A stretch of 64,000 bases of DNA from Diogma glabrata (Eukaryota; Arthropoda; Insecta; Diptera; Cylindrotomidae). Below, in pieces: positions 45,135 through 54,891 of the stretch. The stretch spans positions 233,688,046-233,752,045 of the forward strand of contig OY856186.1 of NCBI GenBank assembly GCA_963693315.1, in the 5' to 3' direction. How positions within the stretch are numbered: the stretch's first letter is position 1; every line of letters starts with the position of its first letter. Made by a program: the position numbers and the translations under genes. Under the pieces are notes generated by a model. The model had not been told where the DNA came from. It saw only the letters and a program-made list of their open reading frames with translations, and ran no database searches.

Positions 45135-46087
45135 TTATGGTGTTCGATCTATAATATCTTTCATGTAGATCAATCTTTGTTCCATTACGCCAGAACCTGC
45201 AACGTTCGGAACACATGTGTTGCTTTTGCCATACGATTTTACTTCAGACCAAATATTCTCAATGAGATTTAGCATCAGAGAATAGGGTCCTAACCGCAAA
45301 AGAGAAGCTGACGTACCATCGATCACTCTTTCTAGCTTTGGATGACAAGGTACGTTGTTCACAACAATCACCAAATCTTCCAGTTGATTTCCCATATCTT
45401 GCCACTTTTGCATTAAAACAACTACCCAATCGTTTGCTAGCTGGGCAAATGAACCCCTTCTGCGTTCCATGTATACGGTTCCTGTAGTTGAAACTACTCC
45501 AAATAAATGAATGTCAGGACCTCTTGATGCTGGAAGGTGTTGTACTGCTCTTTTTTCAACTCTTGCACGGCCTCTCGTTCGACGATAAAACAAATTAAAA
45601 TTTGTTTCATCCATCGAAACAACTTGTTTCCCTTGCTGTATGTACTGGTTCAAGGATTGAACGTATTCAGCTCGATTTGATTTGCTCGCATCAGAATTCA
45701 TTGTAACAGGTTCAACGTGTACTCCTTTTGTAGTGAACAGTCTACCTTCTAAGTAATTGCCCACGGTTGACACGGACAACAATTTGTTGAAATTACTCAT
45801 GACCTTGGCTTTTGCTTGCTTTAATGTTATGGTACAGTCTTCTTCTATCCATGAAACCATCAAATCAATTTGATCATCAGAAAGAAGTTTTGGCTTTGTA
45901 CCACCTTTTGGCAACATTTTGTCAATGCCTGACTGAATCCAATGATACGCGGTCTTATATTTAATTTCAAGCGTCGCAGCCAACGCTATCCAGTCATCAC
46001 CTCTGTTAGCACAATTTACTATCCTTTCACTGTCTTTTCCGCTATTTTTTTGTAATTTTTTCTTTCAATTCCTTCCTTTCCCAACAT
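45135..46087 (-). pseudogene. IS630/Tc1-like DDE transposase, inactive
   Basis: Minus strand. The open frame from about 46064 to 45135 lacks an ATG at its head; an ATG at 46085-46087 is in another phase, joined through an A6 run at 46055-46060 that looks like a one-base slip. N-terminus: helix-turn-helix (DDWIALAATLEIKYKTAYHW), then a second HTH (SDDQIDLMVSWIEEDCTITL). Core: VVSMDETNFNLFYRR (first Asp), VIVVNNVPCHPKLE where the family has (V/I)xDNAPxH (the second Asp is replaced by Asn), and LGPYSLMLNLIENIWSEVKS (Glu present; two Pro of YSPMLNPIE are Leu). With the second catalytic Asp gone it should not transpose. It lies between long TIRs, directly downstream of a RING-type ORF. Confidence 0.85.
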
Positions 46088-46242
46088 TATTTTTCAGCAG
46101 ATATAGGACAAGCACTATCTACAACATCATTTAAAGGTTGCACACACTTTCTGTGGAACAAATGTAGACATGGCAGCAATCGTACTACTGGATTCCATGT
46201 CATTGCAGATTGGCAAATTGTACAATTTTCTTTAAGTTCCAT
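46087..46242 (-). CDS. RING-finger mini-ORF preceding the transposase
   Basis: A 51-residue frame from ATG at 46242 to TAA at 46087-46089, too short for usual ORF cut-offs. Pattern: CTIC, 12 residues, CLHLFHRKC (C-x-H-x2-H-x2-C, the RING-H2 core), then 10 residues and CPIS. This is a RING-H2 finger with the eighth ligand (CPIC) changed to Ser. The stop overlaps the ATG at 46087 of the downstream frame by one base (TAATG), so the two frames are head-to-tail and could have been one gene or a coupled pair. RING-H2 domains in known proteins are E3 ubiquitin ligase modules; here function is only inferred. The altered last ligand suggests decay. Confidence 0.7.
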   Translation of the reverse strand: MELKENCTICQSAMTWNPVVRLLPCLHLFHRKCVQPLNDVVDSACPISAEK

Positions 46243-46608
46243 TTTTATGGGTTTATGCAAAAATTGGGTTTTAAACTGTTTAAATTATTGTTATAGAAAT
46301 GAATTCAGATGTTTTAACTGAAGAATGCATGGGTTACTATATAAATATAATGTTTGGTTACTATTGAATTGATAATGTATATTTTCCAATTTGAACCATT
46401 TACAGGTTGGTGTAACTGCATCTCACTTAAGTTACCCTAAACTGCTTTCGCTAATATTTAACGAGACGTTACATTTTGTGTATAATTTGGATCAATTTTC
46501 AATTTACATTGCTATTGACATTTAAGAGGAAAAAATAATTTTTATGTGCCTATGGTATGGGAATATGAAAACTCTACAACACCACTTTATGTAAATTATT
46601 TTTGTCAG

Positions 46609-46853
46609 GGGCCCTATTCCCGAACACATAAATGTGAATTTGGACAATATTGTGAAGTTTGTATTGCGTAACATTAAACGGTAACGGTTATGATTTTACA
46701 AAAAAAGAATTTCACAATATTGTCTTATTTAAATTTAGACAATAATGTGAAATTCGTTTTCCGGAAAATCGTTACCGTTACCGTTTTATGTAATGCAATA
46801 CAAACTTCACAATATTGTCAAAATTCATATTTATGTGTTCGGGAATAGGGCCC
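46609..46853. mobile_element. 245 bp hairpin MITE, GGGCCCTATTCCCG ends
   Basis: GGGCCCTATTCCCGAACACA at the left is mirrored at the right end. Arms of about 100 bp (with CAATATTGTGAAGTTTG and ACGGTAACGGT boxes) pair around a short centre. The target duplication is unclear. It sits inside the long-TIR element, upstream of the RING-type ORF. Confidence 0.85.
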
Positions 46854-46997
46854 GTTTGTTCTTCTACATTCACGGTTGATCAAATCAAATTTATGAATGT
46901 CAAAAACTTCAAAGGAATAAAATAATCATATATAATATAACGAGTCGTCAAATAATAGTCGATTATTTTTCATAATCATTATTACGAATGTCATTTG

Positions 46998-47041
46998 AGG
47001 TCCCGAGTGCGCGTAGCGCACGAGGGAAACTTTTGACCTCA
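46998..47041. repeat. CGCGTAGCG hairpin motif (copy 2)
   Basis: TGCGCGTAGCGCA forms a perfect 5 bp stem with GTA loop, framed by CCCGAG/CGAGGG and by AGGTC/GACCT. It occupies the turn of the inner palindrome of the right TIR; the left TIR lacks it. Confidence 0.5.
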
Positions 47042-47496
47042 AATGGCATGAGTGGTAATGTTGAAAAATAATCGACTACTAATTTGATGACGAGTTGTAT
47101 TTAGCAGACAATTTAACGAACAGAAATAGTAACATTATTTCATACAACATATTCCTTTGTTGTCAAACCAAATTAAATATTATTTCATCTTAGTAGACGC
47201 ATAAATGTTATAAATTTGTAATTTATTTTTAACAAATAAACATAAACATTCAATCATTTATGAATGAAAACGGACATTTTTACTATTTGCAAATTGCATT
47301 TTCACATAATTTTGTATGTGTATTTTGGTTTTAAATTAATATATTAAGTAGGCGGAAAATATTCGAAAATATTCGCTGTTCCTTCCTACCAGAAAAAAAT
47401 AATCGAAACAAATCGTTTTGATTTGCTAAAAAATAGTAAATGAAGCGTTTTGATTGGACCTTATTGAAACTTTTTTTAGAGAGTTGAATTGTCAAA

Positions 47497-47839
47497 GGTA
47501 TTTTATTTTGCCTTGGTAACGTGAAGTATAACTCAGATGGTTGTGAAATAAATCGCAGTTCACAACTAGTAATTTTCAGAAAAAATGGTTAACCACCTCT
47601 CTAACTCTTCTATAACATAACATTAATTAAAATATAAAAACTCTTAGAATTGAATTTTAATTTATTTCCCATTTCAATTAAATCGTTCATTTGGTTTTGT
47701 TTGACGTTTTCAACATTGGCATACAAATTAAATCCTAATAACATTTCGAGGGATTCATCCTATTTACAAAAATTAAAAACATATATCAAACATTTTCATC
47801 AAAAGCTTAATTTAATTAGTTAGTTTAAGTTAAACTCAC
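47497..47839. other. intron 3' of exon B, nothing else recognised
   Basis: AT-rich sequence between the right TIR and the receptor exon, presumably intron of the receptor gene on the minus strand. Confidence 0.45.
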
Positions 47840-47961
47840 CTCTATATACGCTCGAACCCTCATCACGTAACTAGGGAGATTTAAACATACAAACACACTT
47901 GAAACAATTAAAAGCATTTTTGTTACTTTGATTTGTGACGAATTTGCCATTCTTTGTCGTC
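47840..47961 (-). CDS. GPCR exon B: end of ICL3 and TM6 (rhodopsin-type neuropeptide receptor)
   Basis: 122 nt, minus strand. Preceded by an acceptor TTTTTATTCTGTAG and followed by a donor GTGAGT. It encodes RQRMANSSQIKVTKMLLIV, then SSVFVCLNLPSYVMRVRAY: a basic loop followed by a ~22-residue hydrophobic helix with the Pro two thirds along, which fits transmembrane helix 6 of class A receptors. In peptide receptors of insects the KxTKMLLxVSxVFxxLNLPSY style is familiar to me from the CNMamide/FMRFamide receptor-like groups, but I cannot assign the subfamily. It starts in phase 1, matching exon A, and ends in phase 0. TM7 must lie further left; I did not find it. Confidence 0.78.
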
Positions 47962-48028
47962 CTACAGAATAAAAACAAATCTTCATTAATTCAATTATAT
48001 TTGTCATTATTTAATATCAAAACCCTAC

Positions 48029-48129
48029 CATTTTTCGGAAATGTTTGTACTACACTATTCTGTCCATTGGGATGTATACATTGCGGTACGTTTAAATTTA
48101 TTCGTTTCTCACGTAAATTATTCGGTTTT
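48029..48129 (-). CDS. GPCR exon A: intracellular loop 3
   Basis: 101 nt, minus strand. Preceded by a good acceptor (AAATTTATTTTTACAG) and followed by donor GTAGGG. Only one frame is open throughout: KPNNLREKRINLNVPQ and CIHPNGQNSVVQTFPKN, hydrophilic, as expected for a third intracellular loop. The exon ends with one base of a codon; exon B supplies the other two (G|GA), so the junction is in phase. The intron between them (48028-47962) is 67 nt, a normal insect size. TM1-TM5 must be encoded to the right. No ORF-length criterion would find this exon; the support is splice signals, phase and context. Confidence 0.65.
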
Positions 48130-49026
48130 CTGTAAAAATAAATTTTAAAAAATTGTTCATTTATTTGGTAAAATAAAAGATATCAAAGATTTTTCTTTTT
48201 CTGTGTAGAGTAATGGGAAAATAATTTTGATCAATATTTCAAAAAGAGCCATATGGAATACAACAGGGAGAAACCATAAATAAAATAGAATAGGGAAATT
48301 TAATCAGCATAATTTATTTATGCTCGCTCGTGTTTTGTTTTGTTTTCTTTGAGATACGGTACGGAATATAAATTTATTTGTTATAATAGAAAAATGCTTG
48401 TTTTATGTGTCCGTAAGTTTTCGTTTATCAACAAAAATTATCAAGTGTCATCGAGTGATTATAACGTAATTTTTATTTGTTTTTTATCAACGCATGATTT
48501 TATGACGATCAATTCATTTGCCTATCAATAAATCGACTACACAAATAAATTGTATTCGTAAAAAAATTCCATTTAAAAAGGGATTCCATTTTTTTTAATG
48601 TAGATGGAGTTGATTTACGGAGATTGATAGAGTTAAAAGAAATTTTTTTTTGTTGTTGCTATTTTGGGTGTTAAGGACAATTTACTGTCGAAAAAGTATA
48701 CTATTAGGGTTGAATAGGTTCCGTTATCACTCTAAATAAATTAATATAAGCTTCGATGACTGCCCATTTTTTATCGCTACTGAGAATATTCAACACTAGG
48801 TCTATAAAAGTAAGAAATGAAAAGACAAAATTTGTTTGACAAAAACTTATGTTTAAAAAAAATTTGGAAGGAAAAACTTTTACTACCATAAACATTATTC
48901 AACAAACGATGAAAAACAACATTAAAACTGAAAAAAGTAGCTTACTCGCACTTTGAATCACACTAGTTTACAAATTTTGAACTTTTTTGTCTTCCTGAAT
49001 AAAACCCAACCTTTCTTATGGATTTT
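48130..49026. other. presumed receptor intron, no exon found
   Basis: AT-rich. The minus-strand frame 48704-48895 is hydrophobic in part but has no splice sites in a consistent phase, so I do not call it. Confidence 0.4.
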
Positions 49027-49170
49027 GATCTACTTAACACGAAAATCATATTAACTTTTTTTGTTTAGCTCTTGTTTTTGAGATATTCGCGAAAAAACAA
49101 TTTTTTCGGTGATAAAAATGTTATTCCGGGTTTTGGATCTCATATTTTACAAAACAAACAAATTAAATAT

Positions 49171-49664
49171 ACCAATGACACAAGTGCATAGTATATATGC
49201 TAACAAACATTTTGAGCTGTAAAAATTCATCAAGGACTCTGGAAGGTACACTCGCAAAAAGTTGGAAAAATTGAATAATTTACGTTTTTTTTTTATTTTT
49301 CCATATTCAACGCCATTATTTTAGAACATACAATGACTGTAAATTTTTTTAACTTCTTAGAATCTATGGTATATTCAATTTCCTTGCTTTTAAGCTAAAG
49401 CCTTCATTTCCTTTTCTTTTAAGCTTTTGAACTTAAAAAACACCAACTTTGGTGCAGTTTGCCCCAATTTATTCAGGTTTTCCCAAAAAAATTCAAAACT
49501 CAAAATTTGGGAAAATTTTTTTGTAAATTCTGCAACATAATTGTTTTATAATATATTTGTTGTTATATAGATTTTCGAGTTAAAATTACGAGCTATTTTG
49601 AATAACTTCCATATTTTGTTTTTTTTAGCTTAAAAAAAGGGAATTGGATTTACAATAGACTTTT
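49171..49664. other. loop DNA of the foldback, no gene
   Basis: AT-rich loop sequence left of the LINE 3' end. Short imperfect repeats of TTTTTTAAG/AAGCTTTT type only. Confidence 0.5.
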
Positions 49665-52600
49665 TGTAACGGCGTTCATGCTCCATGTAGGAGCGTTGCC
49701 AGGCTAATCAGCTTCGAATATTCACCACGGTCATTCGCAACAGCGACATAATTACCATGGCAGCCGATTTTTTTAAGGTCGTTTATTACTTCAGTCTCCC
49801 ATTGTAGTCGTGGTCTACCTCGCGGTCGCCCACTCCCTGGGGTACTAACGTACATTTTTCTAATCATTCCAGACTGTGAATCGGCTCGTAGAACATGCCC
49901 AAACCAAGCAATCCTATTAGAACGGATACAACCTATTATATCAGGACCCTCAAGAAGGTCTCTGATCTCAAAGTTATATCGGGTTCTATACTCTCCATCG
50001 TCTGTTTTAAGTGGACCAAAAATGTAGCGTAGGATCTTACGCTCAAATACAGATAAATGCGATTCGTCATTTTGTGTAAGGGTCCACGTTTGTGACCCAT
50101 ACATCACAACCGGTCTAATCAATGTCTTGTATAACTTGAGCTTGGTGTTAGTTGATACATACGGAGATCCAAGGAGAGGTTTGATTGAGTAGAAAGTTCG
50201 ATTACCTGCAGCGATTCGAGCTTTTATATCTGTAAGTATGCTGTTATTTGAGTCAAGCATTGATCCCAAATATTTAAAAGATTCAACTTCCTCAATTCGT
50301 TCATCGCCGCACATCAAATCTTTCTTCTCAGACTCTTTTGAAACATTCATATGTTTGGGTTTATTGTAGTTAATTTGAAGACCAATTTTTCTAGCTCCAC
50401 TCTCAAGCGACTTAAAAGTCTCACTCATAACAGCTTCACTTCGGCCGAGGATGACAACATCATCAGCGTATGCAATCATCTGTACTGAGTTTATTGACAA
50501 GATATTGTTGTTAGTCGGCAGTTTCTTTTGACGGCACACATATTCCAAGGCTAAATTAAAAAGTATAGGAGAGATAGCATCACCTTGTCTTAACCCGGAG
50601 TCGACTTTAAAAAACCTTGATATTTCGTTCTCTACTCGTACACAGCATTGAGAATTCTGTACTGTCATTTTGCATAGTGATACCAGTTTACCAGGAATTC
50701 CCATTGACACCAGAGCAGACCATAGAGTCTCTCGTTCGAGAGAGTCGTAGGCCTGTCTGAAATCAATGAAGAGTTGGTGCACTGGTATGTTGAACTCTCG
50801 GCACTTTTCCAAAATCATCCTTATCGAGAAAAGTGCATCGGTGGTACCTCGGCCCCGCCGGAAGCCACACTGATATTCTCCAAACAGTTGTTCAGCAAAA
50901 GGATTGATTTTGGATAGCAAAATGTAAGAAAAGATCTTATATGCTGTGCAGAGTAGAGCGATTCCTCTGTAGTTTGCACATTGTAGGCGATTACCTTTTT
51001 TATGGATTGGTATCAGCATAACTGTGTTCCAGTGCTGTGGCATGGCTTCATTCCTCCATATCATTTGAACAAGTTCAAACAATCTTAAGGATAGAGTTTC
51101 ACCACCATGTACAATCATTTCGGATGTTATATCGTCGATACCAGGTGCTTTATTGCATTTTAGTTTTGACAGCGCCGCATCGAATTCCTCTTTGGTGGGT
51201 TCGTCTACATGTACCTTTGACGCACGAATAAGCTTTGCTCGTCGCCCGACTTGTTTCTGGTCACTTAAGTTGAGAAGATTCTCAAAATAAGCGGCCCAAG
51301 TATCTAAAATATTTTTAAGGTCTACTTGTAGCTCCCCATCTTCGTTTTGAATAGCAGTCGATCTAGTTTGAGGGCCCTTCTTTAAGGTTTTAACCTGTTG
51401 AAAGAAGTTACGCGATTGATGTTCCTTATTGAAGCTTTCAATCTCCTCACACTTTCTCTTTCACCATTCTCTCTTCGTTCGTCTACATAACTTTGTAACG
51501 GCTTGTCTTGCCAGTTTATAGTTCTCCTTCGTGGACCTGGTGTTGCGTCCTTGCAGACATTTCAGATAGCAATCTCTTTTGTATTGAATAGCGTCAAGAC
51601 ATGCTTGATCCATCCATGGCTTCTGGGAGTGGTTTTGTGGTCGTCCAAGTATTCCCTCAGCAGCGCTTAAAACAGCATCTTCTGACAAATACCATGACTT
51701 ATCGACGTCTCCATTAATGGTTTCTGATTTCTCTAATGTTTCGGCAATATGGTTTTGATATTTCTCTTCTGTTTCTGCATTCTTTAGTGATGAGATGTTA
51801 AATCGTTTCCGTTGATTGAATTTCGGAATGCTTGGGTTTGGGAAGTGGAACCTTATTTTAGCACATACAAGAAAGTGGTCACTTCCAATGTATGCACCTC
51901 TAAAGGATCGCACATCCAGAACACTCGAAAAGAAACGTGCTGTAACTAGCACGTAATCAATTTGATTTCGAGTGTTTCCATTCGGTGAAACCCATGTCTG
52001 CTTATGAATCGATCGGTGCGGAAAGAAAGTACTGGCAATTCTCAAATTATTTGATAATGCAAACTCAGTCATTCTCTCACCATTATCATTCGAATTCAAA
52101 TGCAGACTGTTGGGGCCCACCACATTTTCATAAGAGATATCTCTTCCAACCTGCCCATTAAAGTCACCAAGAACCATAGTGAAGTCGCGTGTTGGTGTTT
52201 GTTTCATAACCTCTTCCAGCGCTATGTAGAAATTATCCTTCTCGTCGACGGTCTTAGCTTCAGTAGGTGCATGCACGGCAATAAGAGAAATATTGTTATA
52301 TGTACCACGTACACGTAGGTAGCAAATCCTCTCACTGACCGGGATGAATTTCATCACGGCTTCTTGTATGCGTGCACCAACAAAAAAGCCAGTTCCAAAT
52401 TCTCTTCGAGAAGGATGACCACTACAGTATAGAGAGTGACTATCCAAATCTTGTTTTCCGATTATTGGCTGTCTAATTTCTTGCAGAGCTATGATATCCA
52501 TCCCATACCTCTCAGCCTCTGTTTCTAGACTTATAAGAGCATCAGGAGCGCTCAGGCTGCGCACGTTCCACGTTCCGATTCGGTAGTCTGGTCCTTTTTC

Positions 52601-52901
52601 ACGTCCAGGTAAAATTCTGTTTTTGTCCGGGTCTGTTTTTCTTTTCTGATTTCCAAATTTAACAAATAATTTTTTTTCCGGGGTTAGGGTGTTAACCTTA
52701 GGCCCAACCCAAATTGTCGTGAATGGGTCCGTTCTGCATCTTAAGGTTACCAGAAACAACCTTTTTACACGTTTATATAGCGAGCCGCTTGATCCAAGAC
52801 AGACGCTCGCTTCAAGCCGCCCCTAACATGGAGAACAGACGCTTGAGTCGCATTGGTTTTAAGGCGCCAATTCGCCATGATGTACCATGATTGACTAAGC
52901 A
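49665..52901 (-). mobile_element. near full-length RTE LINE (copy 2)
   Basis: The 5' end TTGACTAAGCA at 52901 agrees with copy 1. The 3' end lies a few bases after the stop codon (near 49665), a very short 3' UTR as in RTE elements. Total ~3.24 kb. It contains a single long frame with endonuclease and RT. The 3' end shows no long poly(A). Target duplication not resolved. Confidence 0.85.
49676..52759 (-). pseudogene. RTE ORF: AP endonuclease + reverse transcriptase, one stop codon
   Basis: Minus strand, ~1027 codons in one frame, of craniofacial-development-protein-2-like (RTE/BovB) type. Endonuclease motifs: IGTWNVRSL (Asn), IIALQEIRQ (catalytic Glu), MVLGDFNGQVG (Asp/Asn), NQIDYVLV (Asp), YIGSDHFLV (Asp-His). 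RT motifs: DFRQAYDSL (A), SGLRQGDAISPILFNLAL (B, with RQGD typical of the clade), IAYADDVVILG (C). C-terminus with SGRPRGRPRLQWETEV. The frame is interrupted only by TGA at 51461-51463, where copy 1 has TGG (Trp). I translated 51119-51460 by hand and found it open and in the same phase, so the two halves are one ORF. All catalytic residues that I can check are present. Confidence 0.9.
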
Positions 52902-53066
52902 GTTTCTTTACTTGTTTCATTAATACATTTAAAATGTTTGTGTTGTAAAATATGAGATCCAAAAACCGGGAAAATATTTTTTCACCGAAAATATTGGTGT
53001 TTCGCGAATATCTCAAAAACAAGAGCTAACAAAAAAAAATTAATATGATATTCGTGATCAGCTATC

Positions 53067-54107
53067 ATAATAAAAACATCTAACTATGTATCCTAAAAAC
53101 TTAATGTTTGCCGGTAAGGGTTTGAGATAATACCCTGAAAAAAAAATAAAGTTGCAATGTCAACTTTATTGCAAAGTTAGCAGGATTCAAACAAAGAAAA
53201 AACAATTTCAAACATTTTCACGATGATTGATTGGGACAACTACAGGTAAACATTTTCCTCACAATAAAATGAGGATTTAAAATATAGACGTGTAACATAA
53301 AATATAGCAGAACTTGAATCAAGTTAATAACTATTTCCATTAAAGAAATTGACTTTGACCATTTATCATGAATTTTCATTTCAAAACAGTATTTGAAATT
53401 GGTTGAACCATATTTTATTTTCACATAAACATAACATACGATTTCTTTTCCGACCGTTCTGTACCTGTACAACTGATTAATCCATTACGGGGTTGGATTC
53501 GTCATATTCGCTCTCGTGATGAGTTTGAGACAACCGCATTTGGATTGAAAATATCAGTCTGTAAAACGCTTTATAAGAACCAATATCACATTTTTGTTGA
53601 GTTATTCTAACTATGTACCAGACTCAAGTCAAGAACAACTAAAGGCTTAAGCTTAGTTAAAATTAACGAGTTCATTATTTAACACTTAATTACCAAGCTG
53701 TCAACCAGTTAATTGAATTTTAATTGCTTTAAAAGTATTGTAATTTACAACTTTGTTGCATGGTCTGTAGTTGTACGAAACGAAACTGATTAGCTCTCTG
53801 GTACTATTAAACGTCATTAGGGAACACACTTTTGTTACAATTTCAATAATTTCCGGATCTGATGATTTATTTTGAAAAAAATGAGCGATTAGTTTTTGAG
53901 ATGAATTGAAATAGTTATGCATTCATACTTTCGGTTTTGTTTTTGTGATTATTTGGAATAATTTAAACCCAGACCGTAAAGCAAGCACACATATATATGA
54001 GAGAAAATTATATGTTTCCTCGTAACCGTGTAAGAATTTTTTGGGGCTAAGAGGATGAAAATCCTACCTATCCCACAAAACCCACATGACAGTGTAAGAA
54101 GTTTTTA
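53067..54107. other. AT-rich DNA, no supported gene
   Basis: The minus-strand frames 53218-53472 and 53701-53922 are the longest. The second has a protein-like central part (TRELISFVSYNYRPCNKVVN) but no recognisable domain and no supporting splice sites. Confidence 0.4.
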
Positions 54108-54433
54108 ATGCTTAGCAGTGGCGGATTTATAAATTTGCCGCCTATAGGCTAATTTATATTGCCGCCTAATATATTTTATAAATTATAAACCAAAAAAACG
54201 ATTTTTTTCGAAAGTTCAAGGTCACGTTATTTACAAGTAGTTTATAATTACGCTTTTAATAAAAAACGTACGAATCTGGCAAAAAAAAACTAATAAGATC
54301 CAAAATACGAAAATAATAAGCGTTTAAAATCAAATAAAATGCAATAAAAACTCCATTTCAACAAAACATAAAACTTAAATAATATAACATATTTTATAAA
54401 TATTCAACTAAATAAAATAGTACATTATAGAAC

Positions 54434-54545
54434 AAGGTTGAGAAGTAAGCTATTATTGACGGAGAACTTTTAGATCCTGAGGCGCGTAGCGCCGAGGGAT
54501 ATAATGTTCGAGGTCTATATTAGTCTTCTCAACTGAGGTATATAT
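54434..54545. repeat. hairpin with CGCGTAGCG core (copy 3)
   Basis: GTTGAGAAG at 54435 pairs with CTTCTCAAC at 54523. The core GGCGCGTAGCGCC is a perfect 5 bp stem with GTA loop, followed by GAGGG as at 47033. Confidence 0.5.
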
Positions 54546-54891
54546 AGAATTTTTTTAACTACTAACACTAACTACCATATTTGCTTTGATTAGATTTTGA
54601 TATTAGTCATTTTCCATATCATTTTTTAAATATCTTAAAATATCAAGTAGCCTGGAAGTTTAGTTTCATACAAATAAAACGAAATAAAGGAATGCAATTA
54701 TTATTTGTTTGTGTTTTTTTGTTCATTTCAATTAAAAATAAAGGAAAATTTGTCATTATTAACCTAGGTAATGTTTTGTTATTATTATTGACCTAGCTTG
54801 AGAAAAATTACTTCTCATTGGGGCATTCGAGTAAATAATGACGATTTCTCAAGTTAGTAGTTAAAAAAAATAATTTTTTCTTTGGGTTACA

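Larger units (their letters stand above)
43565..47496. mobile_element. 3.9 kb element with 560-680 bp terminal inverted repeats
   Basis: The left arm (43565-~44250) and right arm (~46931-47496) are reverse complements over most of their length. Outer ends TTTGACAATCCAACTC and its inverse; inner blocks CATTTACTATTTTTTA, GCAATTTGCAAATA and AATAATCGACTA also pair. Each arm has its own inner palindrome around CATTTGAGGT. Between the arms: a minisatellite, an IS630/Tc1-like transposase and a RING-type ORF (both minus strand), and a MITE. No clear target duplication. Whether the transposase belongs to these TIRs or entered later is not proven. Confidence 0.8.
49027..53066. mobile_element. foldback with ~140 bp arms, hosting an RTE LINE
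   Basis: The left arm 49027-49170 and right arm 52928-53066 are reverse complements. Paired blocks include TTAGCTCTTGTTTTTGAGAT, ATTCGCGAAA and TTTTGGATCTCATATTTTAC. Almost everything between is the RTE LINE plus ~490 bp of loop on the left (49171-49664). Confidence 0.78.

Noticed and set aside
48704..48895. Hydrophobic minus-strand frame as a receptor transmembrane exon
   Set aside because: It lacks class A receptor signatures, and the nearest donor-like site at about 48935 leads to frames with stops.
53701..53922. Minus-strand frame with protein-like segment as another receptor exon
   Set aside because: No transmembrane pattern and no consistent splice sites or phase with the receptor exons.
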